Shown one piece after another: positions 22,032-33,047 of a stretch of DNA of 64,000 nucleotides. The position numbers were made by a program, and so were the translations under genes. The DNA comes from Mallotus nudiflorus (taxonomy: Eukaryota > Streptophyta > Magnoliopsida > Malpighiales > Euphorbiaceae): positions 1,395,001 to 1,459,000 of the forward strand of contig CANTUR010000166.1 in the NCBI GenBank assembly GCA_947683625.1, read 5' to 3'. Each line of letters begins with the position of its first letter. The first letter of the stretch is position 1. The notes under the pieces were generated by a model. It saw only the letters and a program-made list of their open reading frames with translations, was not told the DNA's origin and made no database searches.

Positions 22032-22470
22032 CTAGGGTTTTTTAGATATTTTTGACTTTGTTGTTTTGTAATTTTTATGAAAAGATTGTCTAGATTTTAA
22101 TAGAATCAGAGGCTTCATAGGCATTTTGGATGGTCCTTCCCATACTGATGTTAGGGAAGCAAGTGCATCTGCCATCTGATTGTGATTCCTGGGGAGATGA
22201 ATGAATCTGCATTTTTGAAAGGACATGGTAAGGAGCCTCAAGTGGTCCAAGTAAGGCGTTAAGTGCTTCTCTTTCAATTCCCACTCTTTCATGGCATGGT
22301 TGATCATTAGTATGGAATCTTAAAAGATTTTGACTTCTGTGACATCCAAGGCTATTAGTGCTTCTATTTCAAGTGCACACACCTCATATTCTGCTTCATT
22401 GTTTGTGACTCTGAACTTGAGCTTTTAGAAATTGGAACTACTTCACCTTCTAGAGATTACGGTATCACAC
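22032..22470 (-). pseudogene. Second RNase H (archaeal-like type) remnant of Tat element B
   Basis: An extra RNase H between the retroviral RNase H and integrase is diagnostic of the Tat lineage. Visible are INQFGAGVGV near the N-terminus and KEWELKEKHLTPYLDHLRLL and LPRNHNQMADALASLTS (22130-22307), the latter with the late catalytic Asp. The early catalytic position, usually in a FDG motif, reads FNE here. A stop precedes it, and frames shift between the halves. Confidence 0.65.
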
Positions 22471-22699
22471 CAACTCCAGCACCGAACTGATTGATTGTTT
22501 CATTAAACTACATGTGCCATCCTTGGATCTCAATGGCTGAGCTAAGGTCATTTGGGAAGCCCAGTTGGATTTCTTTTGAGTCTAGAATGGGGTTGAGAGC
22601 TATAAATTCAGCCACTACTCTTCCTTTTACTACCTTCTTAGTCATAAATTATATGTCAAATTTTGTTAGTAGTAGAGCCACTTGGTAAGTTTCCCCATT

Positions 22700-24160
22700 A
22701 GAGAGGGTGCTTTGTAGAGGTACTTTATTAGTTCCATTTTAGACATGGACAAAATTCTGTAGGATTGAAAGTAGTGTCTAAGTTCTTTGTTACCCATACC
22801 ATTGCTAAACGTATATGTTTGACTTGGCTATACTTCTCCTCGTATGGTAGCATTTTCTTGCTCAAGTAGTAAACTGTGTATTTTGCTTTTGTTTCTCCCT
22901 CTTGGGCTAACATTGCACCAATTGCATTCCCTTCAATGGCTAGATATAGGGTTAGAGGTACCCTTAGTTTAGGTGGTCTTAGAATTGATGGGTTGGTTAA
23001 GTAGCTTCTAATCTTATCAAATGCTAGCTAACACTATTCATTCCATTCAACCAGTTGATATTTTCTAAGTAGCTTGAAGATCGGTTCACACACTATCGTT
23101 AAGTTAGCAATGAATATGCTAATGAATTGTAGTTTCTCTAGAAACCCTTTGATTTCCTTCTTTATTTTTGGCACTGGCATCTCTCTGATGGCTTTTGCTT
23201 TGTCTAGATCCATTTCAATCCCATTTTTATTGACAACATACCCTAACATCTTTCCTGAAGTGACCTCAAATACACATTTTTTTAAATTTAGCCTAAGACT
23301 ATGCTTTTTGACCCTTCTAAGGAACTTTTTGAGATTAGAGGGGTGTTCTTCCCTTGTTTTTAACTTGACCATCATGTCATTGATGTATACCTCCACTTCT
23401 TTATGTATCGCATCATGGAACATTATAGTTCCCATTCTTTGATAGGTTACCCCTGTATTCTCTAGTCCAAAAGGCATTACTCTATAGTAGTAAATACTCC
23501 ATTTTGTTATGAAAGATATCTTTGCTTTATCAATAATAGCCATTAGGATATGATTTTACCCAAAGAATCCATCCATGAAGGAGTACATTGCACATATGGT
23601 AGTGCTGTCAACTAGTATGTCTATGTGAGGTAATGGGAAATCATCCTTCAGGCTGGCCTTATTTAGATTTCTATAATCAATGCAGATTCTAACCCTTCCA
23701 TCTTTCTTCAGTACTAGCTCCACATTTTTTAATAATTCTAGATAGTCTACTACCTCTAGGAATTTTACCTTAATTTGTTTCTTAATGTCCTTTTTCACTT
23801 GTTGGGCCCATTATGGTATGAGTCTTCTTAGTTTATGCTTTACCGGTTTGCTCCCATCTTTGGTAGGAATGAAGTGTTGAGCAATGTCTCTATCAATACC
23901 AGGCATATCGTCATATGTCCAAGCAATACTTTTGAATATTTTATTAATTTCTCTCCTCTCTTTAGGGGTAACATCTTTTAAAATATGCAAAATACGTGGT
24001 TCAGATTTCGTGCCAATGTTAAATGATTCAATACATTTGGAATGAATGTCAAATATGCTAATGTTTTAATCAATGTAATGCACACTACCATCAGGAAAGA
24101 CATCAAACAAGTAAGCAAAATTAGATTTCATTGCATTAACTTTAAACTTCATTACATCAT
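22700..24160 (-). pseudogene. Reverse transcriptase and RNase H remnant of Tat element B
   Basis: From 24160 leftward: linker, VTPKERREINKIFK, KHKLRRLIP, then VRICIDYRNLNKASLKDDFP and SFMDGFFG (first catalytic Asp present) at 23556-23798. 23034-23543 has MPFGLENTGVTYQR and VEVYINDMMVK, where one Asp of the paired motif is Asn. Then LGYVVNKNGIEMD, and RNase H motif KYTVYYLSKKMLPYEEKYS at 22728-22913. At least one stop (FFG*) and several frame changes disrupt it. Motif style (TYQR, DMMVK, REEHP) is Tat. Confidence 0.75.
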
Positions 24161-24234
24161 TAGTTTCAAACAAAGAAAAAACATGGAAATTAAGGGAGTG
24201 AGCTTTCTTTGAATCAGTTGCTAGATAGAGGCTC

Positions 24235-25400
24235 TTATCTTTGGATCATCCATTGTTTGTACACTTCATTAGTAATACCATCTCCAATACTAGTGGTAAA
24301 TTGGTGGATGATTCTCTTCCTCCATACTGCTCTGAAGTTATCCATAAACCTTTGTTGTATCCTATCGGTAGACAAATTTGCTAGCTCGAAAGGTATGTGT
24401 TGTTTCTCACCAAACTGTCTCTTTACTAATGTCGGATAGTAGTGGATGCATGACTTGAATCTTGAGATTGGTATGCAATTGACATGTGTGTAGAGAGTCA
24501 CATGTTCTATCTTCCATCATGGACACATCTATCTCACTTGATATTTTGGTGTATCCTTCATGTATTCGAACCACTGCTAGGCTGTGATATGGGCTTAGTG
24601 CTCTGGATGTCCTTGATGTATCTTTCTAAGTGATTTCTAGGTTAGTATCTCATCCAATTCCCTACAATTTTTTTGAGTAGCTTTTCTTATAGCCATATTT
24701 AAAGCAACAGAGGGCTCCCAATGAAGTTTAGACTTTTCCTATTTTTGAGGTCATCCAAACCTTGAATGGTTTTTATAAGAATCAGTAGGAAGGGAGTCAT
24801 TATGCATTCTATTCCTTCAATGATCTGGAGTATCTTGTAATCTCCTAGCCTATTATTTGAGACAATAAAGTATTATATAAAGAGGTAACACACAAGAAGA
24901 CGTGCCCAAATTAGAATACCAGTCTTCTTGGCAGTGTAGGCAGCTAAGAGTTGCATAAGAATCAATTGTTTACACTTGGTGACTAGTTCATCAAGCTATT
25001 GTGACCTTAGGTCAAGGAAAGTGACCCCAATTCCTAGGTATTTAATGTCTTGGTTAGTGAAGACTACTCCTTCGGTCATGGTGGTAATTCATCTTGCTAT
25101 GGCACTGAATTCCTCATACAATGGGCATAGTTCTATGGTGTTGAATTGAAACACATGCTCTTAAGGGTCCTAGAATGACATAGTAGCATTCAAGAGTTCA
25201 CGGTTGAGATGCATATGCTGCAATGTCTTAATGCATAGCATTTCATATGGTTGCAGGCTTTTCTAGTTATCCTTATAAAGGTTATGGAGGAAATGACTAG
25301 TGATACTGGTTTGGGCTTGGGGGTTTTCAACCATGATGCCATCATCAAGCAGTTCTTAGATCCTTGCTTTCAATTTTCCATTGCTTCGACGAGAAGACTC
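24235..25400 (-). pseudogene. First ORF of Tat element B, DUF7745-like
   Basis: Minus-strand motifs in order: HVFQFNTIELCPLYEEF (about 25110-25155), FTNQDIKYLGIGVTFLDL, then after a stop LILMQLLAAYTAKKTGIL, ESIECIMTPF-like leucine-rich sequence and FIGSPLLL, and the open C-terminal part 24235-24501 with YYPTLVKRQFGEKQHIPFEL and YKQWMIQR before its stop. This order matches the plant DUF7745 family (function unknown), which is often carried by Tat elements as an accessory ORF. It lies directly before the pol linker, so gag and protease are missing between them. At least five stops. Confidence 0.5.
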
Positions 25401-26764
25401 AGCTTCATGATCGCTTATGTTTGAATGTCATATTCCTATACATTTATTAGGGTTAGGTAAATGAATGATGCATAATGTGTGCTTGAAAAAGAAAAGAGTG
25501 AGCATGTATGCATGAAGTGGATGCAAAGTTCTAAAATGAAATATGATTATTCCTACAAGAAACAGTGGTTAGTACGTGCTATCTACATGTATGTGATGTA
25601 TGCATGATTAAAGCTAGTTAGTTTTCCTGCACAGTGAACAAACCAATCACAAGCAAGTTCTCACTTCCAACCTTATTTCTCCATGAGGTCATTCAGTCTC
25701 TTTCCTAGGTGGGTTTTGAACCTATAAAAATCAGGGGACTATGGCTCCACTCTTGCAACTAGGCTGTTTTGATTTATGTTGGTTAAAACCAAAGGGTAAA
25801 CTGAGGAACGATACTTAAATGTGCTTGAGATAATCACACAATGTTAATGTGAGAGTCAATTGTCAAGCTTCAAATGATGTCCAATGCCTTTATGCGCCCG
25901 TATGTATAGGACCAAGGTCAATGAAAGGGAGTCCAAGTTCTTAGCCCCATGTCATTATTCAATATGTTTACCAGGAGTCATGAAAGTATCGTTTGATAGT
26001 TTACAGTTTGATTTTGTCGACATAAAGGTCCACAATCTAGTTGGGTTCCTAATCTATTCATTTGATCTTATAAGGATAAATGGATGACATCTCGTAGGTT
26101 CTGTCATTGAGGGATGTCGTTATTTGTTAATTTGCATAGACTATTCAAGCTGAGGTACATGATTCTTATCATTCCTCATACTTCGGGCTTATACGAAGTG
26201 GATGAGAATCATGTGGTCTTGAGTGTAAATTTTCCATGAAAACTGACATTACAAAGTCATTCAATGATAGACACTAGGAGGGTCATGTCATTTATGAATA
26301 TCAGGTCAAATGGATAGTGTTAAGACAAGGATAGCATGCATAGCTTAGTGGAATCCTAGTGGATGTTGCTACTAGTTTATCTAAATGAGTTGAGTCAAGG
26401 TTAAAGGCTAAGGGTTCCTTTAGTGAGAATGCACCCATATGACTAGGGTTACAAACTCTAGTCAGTGACTCTAACATTCTTTTGATAACTTGGTCACCCC
26501 CCTTAAGGACTTGGGTTACAGACTCTAGTCAGATGAGTCTGGAAAATGCACAAGTAAAGACCAAAGGTAATAATATTGTATCTTCGTCACCCCGTGACTC
26601 AAGTGGAATCATGGTGGCAATGTAATTTAGTATTATCAAGGCTTTTAGGGACAAGTGGTGCACATGTGGTGTGTATTGCAAATGTAGTGGTGAGGGGCTC
26701 TATACAATTGAGTATTGCATAATGAGAAATAGTCATTTTAGAGTTGATCTCTTTTACTTAGAAG
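25401..26764 (-). other. 5' leader of Tat element B
   Basis: It aligns with 309-1596 of G throughout. It contains one intact CAGACTC/GAGTCTG stem-loop (26519-26541) and a decayed partner near 26455. The ATG used by G (308) corresponds to CATAAG here, so the start differs. An open plus-strand frame at 25884-26087 is not conserved in G and is discounted. Confidence 0.55.
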
Positions 26765-26782
26765 TCCCCAATATAGTTGCCA
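26765..26782 (-). other. Primer-binding site of element B
   Basis: The minus strand reads TGGCAACTATATTGGGGA, one nucleotide inside the LTR end at 26784. It differs from G's site mainly by transitions, as expected for an old methylated copy. Confidence 0.55.
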
Positions 26783-26783
26783 C

Positions 26784-27861
26784 TATGAGTGACCTCTAGT
26801 CTCGCTTTTAAATAGCGGTATGTTTTTGTGGGCCATTGTGTAGGTCTTCCTATTTTTGAGGGACATGGTAACTTTACTGAATATGGATAAATGATTGGTC
26901 TCAGGGGGATGAGATGCTTTTGATTTTGTGGAGTCACCACCTGATTTTTAGAAAATCGGGAAAAGAAAGGGACAACATTAGCTTACTCAGCGAGTATTGT
27001 CCCCAACAGAGATTTTCGGGTTCGGGGGATCGCGTCTACTTTTTGACTATTTCTCATTATATGATATTTGATGTATAGTTACTGTAACACCTTAGTTTTG
27101 GTAATGACAGTTTGTATAGTATTCACATAGTACATCATATAGTGGAAGATAATAAAAATAAAAATTTAATTATTACATTGCTTTTCTTGATAAAATACAT
27201 ATGAAAAGGGAAAATTGTGGAAAAGTAAATCTAATTTGGAAATGATTGATCTGCAAGATTAACACGGCCATTCACATAGCTTGCTCAATTTCATGAATAA
27301 TAGGATGATCATGCATGCTTACAGTGATTATTTATGCTATGATGATGTATGACGATAATATAAAGGATGCACGAGGCCATCACTAGATCGAGAGGATGAT
27401 GACTCTATTTCGGGATATTAACTTTTCACATTATTAGTATGTACGATGTGATTTCATGATTTTAAAAATAGAGGATGCAAAATGATGATATGAAATGAGC
27501 ATAATAAAGCATATATTATTCACATAGCATGCAAGATTGCAATTCTCATCACTCAAGCACAATGGTATTCCCAAATGCTAGAGACAGTAAAATAAAATGT
27601 AATGCAATAAAATAATCGTATTAAAATATTTATGTTGTCCTCAGACTTGATTGAGCTTGTATGGGTTTTAAAGCTTTAGCTTCAAGAGATTATCAAGCTT
27701 TGCTCATCGAGAGGTTCAAAATGACAACAAAATGATGCTAGATTGTATACCTTTAAAGTGTGCTTTGATAAAGATGAGGCTTGATTTGGTGGAAAAGGGA
27801 TCTAACAACCTAAGAGAAAGGCTATGGGAGAGCAAAAACTATCTCAAAAGGGGTTTTCAGT
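26784..27861 (-). repeat. 5' LTR of element B, first segment
   Basis: The plus strand starts TATGAGTGACC (TGTGAGTGACC in the other LTR). It is interrupted after GGGGTTTTCAGT by element D and continues at 51787. Alignment to 11871-12945 and 1616-2700 is continuous up to that point. Confidence 0.75.
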
Positions 27862-28287
27862 TATAGACGGTGGGGTTTAGCACACATCCAAGATTTTAGC
27901 AACCGTGACACTGTTTAGGCTCAAGGCCTTAGAGAACACACTAACCACTATCACAAAGACATGGTATGGAGATGAGGAGTCACCACCCAGGGTAATAACT
28001 AGGACAAATCGAAAAGGTGGTACTCAATTCCCTAAAAGTAAGTTAGTACCATAACCAGGAGATTCTGGATACGGAATACTAACTTCTCTTAGTCTCGTGT
28101 TCATTTAGAATAATTTTATAAATGACTATTTCATCCTCTAATTACATGCAATTTTATTAAACCTTATTTGACATCCATCTAACCCTAGGCATCTAGTCAA
28201 TAAAATTGCACATAAAAAATGCACTCAAGATCGTGTTATCCCTAAGTCTAAACTATGTTAATTTTATAAAAAAGTTAGCTAGATTTA
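27862..28287 (-). repeat. 3' LTR of element D, outer segment
   Basis: It matches 49574-49998 of the 5' LTR closely. H interrupts it at ATTTA (28283-28287); the LTR continues at 38362-38458 and then stops abruptly. Confidence 0.75.
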
Positions 28288-29016
28288 TGAAGTGGGTCAA
28301 ATTGTATACCCTAGTCTCTAGGACTTAGTATAGAGTAGTAGGGTGTCGAACACTGGGAAAATGGTAAAAATTTATATTAAATGGTTATATACTCATATGT
28401 GTAGGCAAAATAAAATGGAATAAGAATATTGATTATATACTTAAGAAACTTTAACACTACTTATTTCTAAGAACACAACATAAATTATAACTTTTATATG
28501 GAAGAATCACAATCTAGAATATAAATAAGAACTTATAAAATTATATCATATAACACATTGATTGGATATTAGTATATAATCTTTAAAAGAAATTCTCATT
28601 GTCAATTAAATTCAATTCCTATTTAAAAGTAACTCTCATTATCTATTAAAGATATTTTCTCTTGGAGTTTACATTCATTCTCATGGCAATGCAAAGACAA
28701 AAGAAAATTATACAACATATTATACTAATTTATGTTCCCTTAAGATGAATTCTTTTGTCTCCAAATTAAATTCAATTCTTAAGTAATTTCAATTATTTTC
28801 CACTAAATTACTCCAATTCTCATTGTAAGTAATTCAATTAACAAGTTACATATGGTGATCAAGTATACATAACATGATTTAGCACTAATTGAAATTAAAT
28901 CATAAATAAAATAAGATAGAAATGTAGTTCTTACTTAATTCATAATTGCAATTCTCATACAAGATTTAGCTTAAATACATACTTAAAGAACACAAAGAGA
29001 AAATCAAATACAACTT
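28288..29016 (-). repeat. 3' LTR of element H, truncated
   Basis: It matches 36836-37566 and stops at CAACTT (29016); the remaining 795 bp of the LTR (U3, TATA box) and the polypurine tract are absent. The outer end TGAAGTGGG with its TSD is intact, so the loss came from an internal deletion, not from incomplete integration. Confidence 0.8.
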
Positions 29017-30226
29017 GTACATGAATCCGGTGTGAATGAAGTACTAGTTCAATTTGTACTCCATTTTGTGTTAGCGATGATTGAGTTCCTATTGATGACA
29101 AGTCAAGGTATTCAACTGTCCTTGCATTGTACTCTGGTTATGCAGAATTTGATCCCATATGGGTGGGTGGTCACTTGAAGAACTGGGGGCACTTTGTAGT
29201 GGATATGTAAGCAAAGGAACATCACCTAATGGTGTGGGGTGAGGTAATTCCTCACTTTCTTCCTCAGGGTCACTCTCCTCATCAAAACCATGTGCTTCTT
29301 CTTGAGAATCCTCATCCTGTGGAGGTCTCCTAATGCCTATCCAACAAGATCGTGAATGTGCAGGAATGACATGAAAATCTGAATCCACTACTTCTCCACG
29401 TACAAATGCTTGCTTAGTAAAATAAGAATGCTCAACAAAATGAGTGTAGTTAGCAATGTTAATATTCAAATCTTTTGCAATAATAGTAACCACATGTCCA
29501 TGGGTTAAAGGTGCATCTTTATATGAGGAACAAGCAAGCATTTGGTTAAAAATCCAGTAAGTCTAGCATACTTTTTTTTTTATTATGTATGCACTGCATT
29601 AAAAATAACTCTTAAGCAGAGATTCTATTGAATTCAGTTTTGTGGAAAATGACACAAGCAAGCACCTTATGTAACAACCAATACTTCAAGTCTTTGATAA
29701 ACATAGCTTTACCCTTTTTAGAGTCAAATGGTGTATGCAAACTAGTTAAAAATTTCCAGAATTCATTGGAGTTATAGGAAGAGGGGGGGGGGGGGGGGTC
29801 ACATAATCCTTCTCTTTTGAAACCAAAAACTCAATTCATAAAAGAATAAGTGAGTTGATGTGGCTTCCCTTCTAAACGAAACTCCAAAATTTATGAGTTT
29901 TTAGCATTAACCTCCAAAGTTGTATAAAACTAAGTAATCAAATCAACAATGGTGTCTTCATGCATAGATACAAATTTCATAAGTCCACACTAAGTTAACA
30001 TTTGAGTGAAAGATTCAAGCATACCAGCGTCATTCAAAAGAGAGTTGGGAATATACTTACAACCTAATATTTCTCGAAAGCGAATGGTTGTTAATCTAGC
30101 ACCTTCCTCATGTATAAGGATTGGGAACTTAGCCTGGTAAGTTTTGGAGAGGTTTTCCTCCTCTTCTTGATGTTGTTCCTTATCAATGTGTGGTCTTTTT
30201 GAAGAAGAACCCCTTGTCTTACCCAT
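29017..30226 (-). pseudogene. Env-like accessory ORF of Athila element H, broken and 3'-truncated
   Basis: It starts at ATG 30224-30226 with MGKTRGSSSKRPHID, a Ser/Lys-rich start typical of the ORF after integrase in Athila elements, then ARLTTIRFREILGCKYIPNS up to a stop at 29990. After several frame changes an open part, 29089-29541, has THGHVVTIIAKDLNINIANY, an acidic EESDPEEESEELPHP stretch and an S/P-rich tail. It lies where an envelope gene would sit in a retrovirus, but no fusion peptide or clear membrane anchor is visible. A G16 run (29783-29798) adds a frameshift. Role unknown. Confidence 0.55.
29783..29798. repeat. Homopolymer of 16 G
   Basis: An uninterrupted G16 on the plus strand (C16 on the coding strand) lies inside the env-like ORF remnant, in otherwise AT-rich DNA. 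It may be real slippage or an assembly uncertainty. Confidence 0.7.
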
Positions 30227-30724
30227 AGAAAGAAACTTACTGAAAGGAAATGTAAAACAAAGAAAATAGGGAGAGATGATGAGGGTATTTCGGTTAGGGT
30301 GGGAGTGAAATAGAGAAGAGAAGATGGAAAGGATGTAGAGAAATGAAGAGTTGGAATGGGTATGTAATGGAGAATAGAGAAAATGAAAAGATAAGAGTAG
30401 AGAGTAGAAATAGAGAATAGAATAGAAAAGAAATTCATGCTGGAATTTAATGAAAGGAAAAATGGGTGTGTGGGTAGTCAAAAGGGTTTATTTATAGGGA
30501 GAATTGGTGTGTAAGGGATAGGGGTGTAAGTTAGGGTGAAAAGGTCTATCTTAGATGGGAAAGGACATGTCTATTCTTGGAAAAGAAAAAACTTTTCAAT
30601 TTGAAAAGTTGAATTTAGGTAGAAAATAATATAATAGGACAAGTATACATAAAAAGAATGCATATATAAATGAGTTAAAGGAAATATGATGAATGGATAA
30701 AAAATTGTTCAAGAATCGTATGGA
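30227..30724 (-). other. Untranslated stretch upstream of env-like ORF in H
   Basis: The minus strand is strongly C/T-rich at 30230-30480 (serine/phenylalanine/leucine-rich open frames in two phases, typical of low complexity). No motif supports translation before the ATG at 30226. A pyrimidine-rich tract next to the ORF could act in splicing of a subgenomic RNA, which is inference only. Confidence 0.3.
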
Positions 30725-31000
30725 GGAATAAGTCGTCCACATATGATGACTCGTCACCCTTATCTTCTGTCACAAGTTGTCAATTCTTGACGACTCGTCA
30801 ACTTCACCCTCTGTGATGACTCGTCAATACTTGACGAGTTGTGACCTTACCTTTCTCTTTAATTGCCAATTGGATGAGTCGTCCATAAGTGACGACTCGT
30901 CAACTCATGTTGCTATGACGAGTTGTCAAGTCTTGATAACTCATCAATAAAGGTCTCTGTTACGACTCGTCAATGCTTGACGAGTTGTGACCAATTATTG
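30725..31000. repeat. Array of TTGACGAGTCGTCAA-type palindromes (internal copy)
   Basis: About eleven imperfect copies of GACGACTCGTCAA / TTGACGAGTTGTGACC at 20-40 bp spacing lie between integrase and the env-like ORF of H. A shorter run of the same motif lies in the U3 of H's 5' LTR (38015-38115). Confidence 0.65.
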
Positions 31001-31319
31001 CATTGTGCAATGTGTGTGGTAAATGTACTAGCATAATGGAAATGTGTGAAAACATAATAAAATGCTAATCATAAACCAATTGTATACTAAAAATAAACCT
31101 AGTAATAAAAGAAATGTGGGTGAATTGGTGTGCTAAACGTAGTACTAAAATAAACAAATAATGTGAAATAGAAAGGAATGTATAAATCAAGACATGAAAA
31201 CATAAAGAAATTGTATTATTCTAGAATGAAATGAAATAATGATAAAAGGAAACAAAAACGAGATATAAAAATTGTACCTTAAAATAAAAATGTGTAAATT
31301 GTACATTATCTTAACTTTA
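31001..31319 (-). other. Intergenic stretch between palindrome array and integrase stop in H
   Basis: About 320 bp, very AT-rich; no frame, repeat or recognisable signal. Confidence 0.3.
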
Positions 31320-32450
31320 TTAAGGTGCAAGTAGAGAGATAGAGTGATTTGGATCTATTGCATCACCAATTAAGTAGGGTTTGAGACGATGTCCATTTAC
31401 CTTGAAGATTTCCCCCTTAGCATTAGCAAGATCCACCGCACCATGAGGATACACTTTAACAACCTTAAACAAACCCGACCATCTTGACCTCAACTTTCCC
31501 GGAAATAATCTGAGTCTTGAATTATAAAGAAGAACGAGCTCACCTTCGTGAATTTCCTTCTTAGATAAATGCTTATCATGCCATATCTTAGTGTGATCCT
31601 TGTATAACTTTGCATTCTCATAAGCATTCATTCTTAACTCTTCCAACTCATTAAGTTGAAACAACCTCTTCTTACCAGCCTTCTTCAAATCAAAATTCAG
31701 AGCCCTAGTTGCCCAATATGCCTTGTGCTCCAATTCAATAGGTAGATGGTAAGACTTCCCATAAACCAATTGATAAGGTGTAAGGCCAATTAGGGTTTTA
31801 AAAGCTGTCTGATATGCCCATAGAGCATCATCAAGTTTTAATGCCCAATCCTTCCTTGACGAAGATACCATTTTCTCTAAGATCCACTTAATCTCTCTAT
31901 TGCTAATCTCGACTTGCCCACTCGTCTGTGGATGATATGGAGTAACAACTTTGTGTGACACTCCATACTTTTTCAAGAGAGCCTCTATCATATAATTACA
32001 GAAATGAGAGCCACCATCACTAATCAATGCCCTAGGAGTACCAAACCTAGGAAAAATAATTTTCTTAAGCATCTTCTTAACAACCTTAGCATCATTAGTA
32101 ATTATTGGTATTGCCTCAACCCACTTTGAAATGTAGTCCACCATCACTAGAATATACTTGTAGCCTAAAGAGCTCGGAAATGGACCCATAAAGTCTATAC
32201 CCCAAACATCGAAAAGTTCAACTTCAAGGATTCCCTTTAAGGGCATCTCATGTTTCTTAGTGATGTTACCCATTCTTTGGCATCTATCGCATGTAAGCAC
32301 AAAATCTCTAACATCTTTAAACAAAGTAGGCCACCAAAAACCTGATTGTAGTACCTTAGAAGCTGTTTTTGATGCACCGAAGTGTCCACCAACATCCAAA
32401 GCATGACAATGTCTCAAAACATCTTAAACTTCATCTTAAGGAATGCATCT
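31320..32450 (-). CDS. Integrase of Athila element H
   Basis: Open for 365 codons from 32417. Zinc-binding part: HCHALDVGGHFG and CDRC (H-H-C-C). Catalytic triad: GIDFMGPF, SDGGSHF and, exactly 35 residues after the second Asp, the Glu of GQVEISNRE, a DD35E arrangement. Then KDWALKLDDALWAYQTAFKT, YGKSYHLPIELEHKAYWA and the C-terminal SRWSGLFKVVKVYPHGAV. It would cut and join element DNA into the genome. It joins the RNase H frame through a stop near 32451, so pol as a whole is broken. It is the best preserved protein in the window. Confidence 0.8.
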
Positions 32451-33047
32451 TCAAATTAACCCATCAGCACATCTCTTGTAAGGTAAGGGCTCCTCCCAAT
32501 AATAGAATTTAACATCATGCAAGAATTTCTTTCTTTGATGATAATCTAACTCATAAGGAAGAACACCACTGACAAGATAATTAGCAATATCTGCATACCA
32601 TGGAAGGTCCTTTGATGCTATACTCAATAGATGTTCATCATGAAAAGTATCATTAATTGGCACACCATCATCATTTTTCTTCAATCCATCTTGATCAAGT
32701 CTTGATAGATGATCCACGACAAGATTCTCACTTCCTTTTTTATCTCTTACTTCCCAATCAAACTCTTGGAGCATCAAAATCCAATGTAGGAGTCTAGGTT
32801 TTGCCTCCTTCTTACTTAAAAGATACCTAAGAGCAGCATGGACTGAATAAACAATCACCTTTTGCCCTACAAGATATGCTCTAAACTTGTCGAATGCATA
32901 AACAATTGCAAGCAACTCCTTTTTTGTTGTAGTGTAATTGATTTGAGCTTCATCAAGTAGTTTGCTAGCATAGTAAATCACATAAGGCTTGCCTTCTTTT
33001 CTTTGACCCAAAACAGCCCCCACCGCAAAGTTGCTGGCATCACACAT
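32451..33047 (-). CDS. RNase H domain of Athila element H
   Basis: Open for 198 codons. CDASNFAVGAVLGQ holds the first catalytic Asp, then YYASKLLDEAQINYTTTKKE with its Glu, LVGQKVIVYSVHAALRYLL where an expected Asp reads Ser, and WEVRDKKGSENLVVDHLSRL. The tail, YWEEPLPYKRCADGLI, is the start of integrase, cut by a stop. This domain degrades the RNA of RNA-DNA hybrids. Confidence 0.7.
   Translation of the reverse strand: MCDASNFAVGAVLGQRKEGKPYVIYYASKLLDEAQINYTTTKKELLAIVYAFDKFRAYLVGQKVIVYSVHAALRYLLSKKEAKPRLLHWILMLQEFDWEVRDKKGSENLVVDHLSRLDQDGLKKNDDGVPINDTFHDEHLLSIASKDLPWYADIANYLVSGVLPYELDYHQRKKFLHDVKFYYWEEPLPYKRCADGLI

Noticed and set aside
23074..23442. 122-codon plus-strand open frame
   Set aside because: Antisense shadow of B's reverse transcriptase; no motif of its own.
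30091..30481. Phe/Leu/Ser-rich open frames as possible membrane proteins
   Set aside because: Low-complexity pyrimidine-rich leader before the env-like ATG; two phases are open at once. Only the part from 30226 has motif support.
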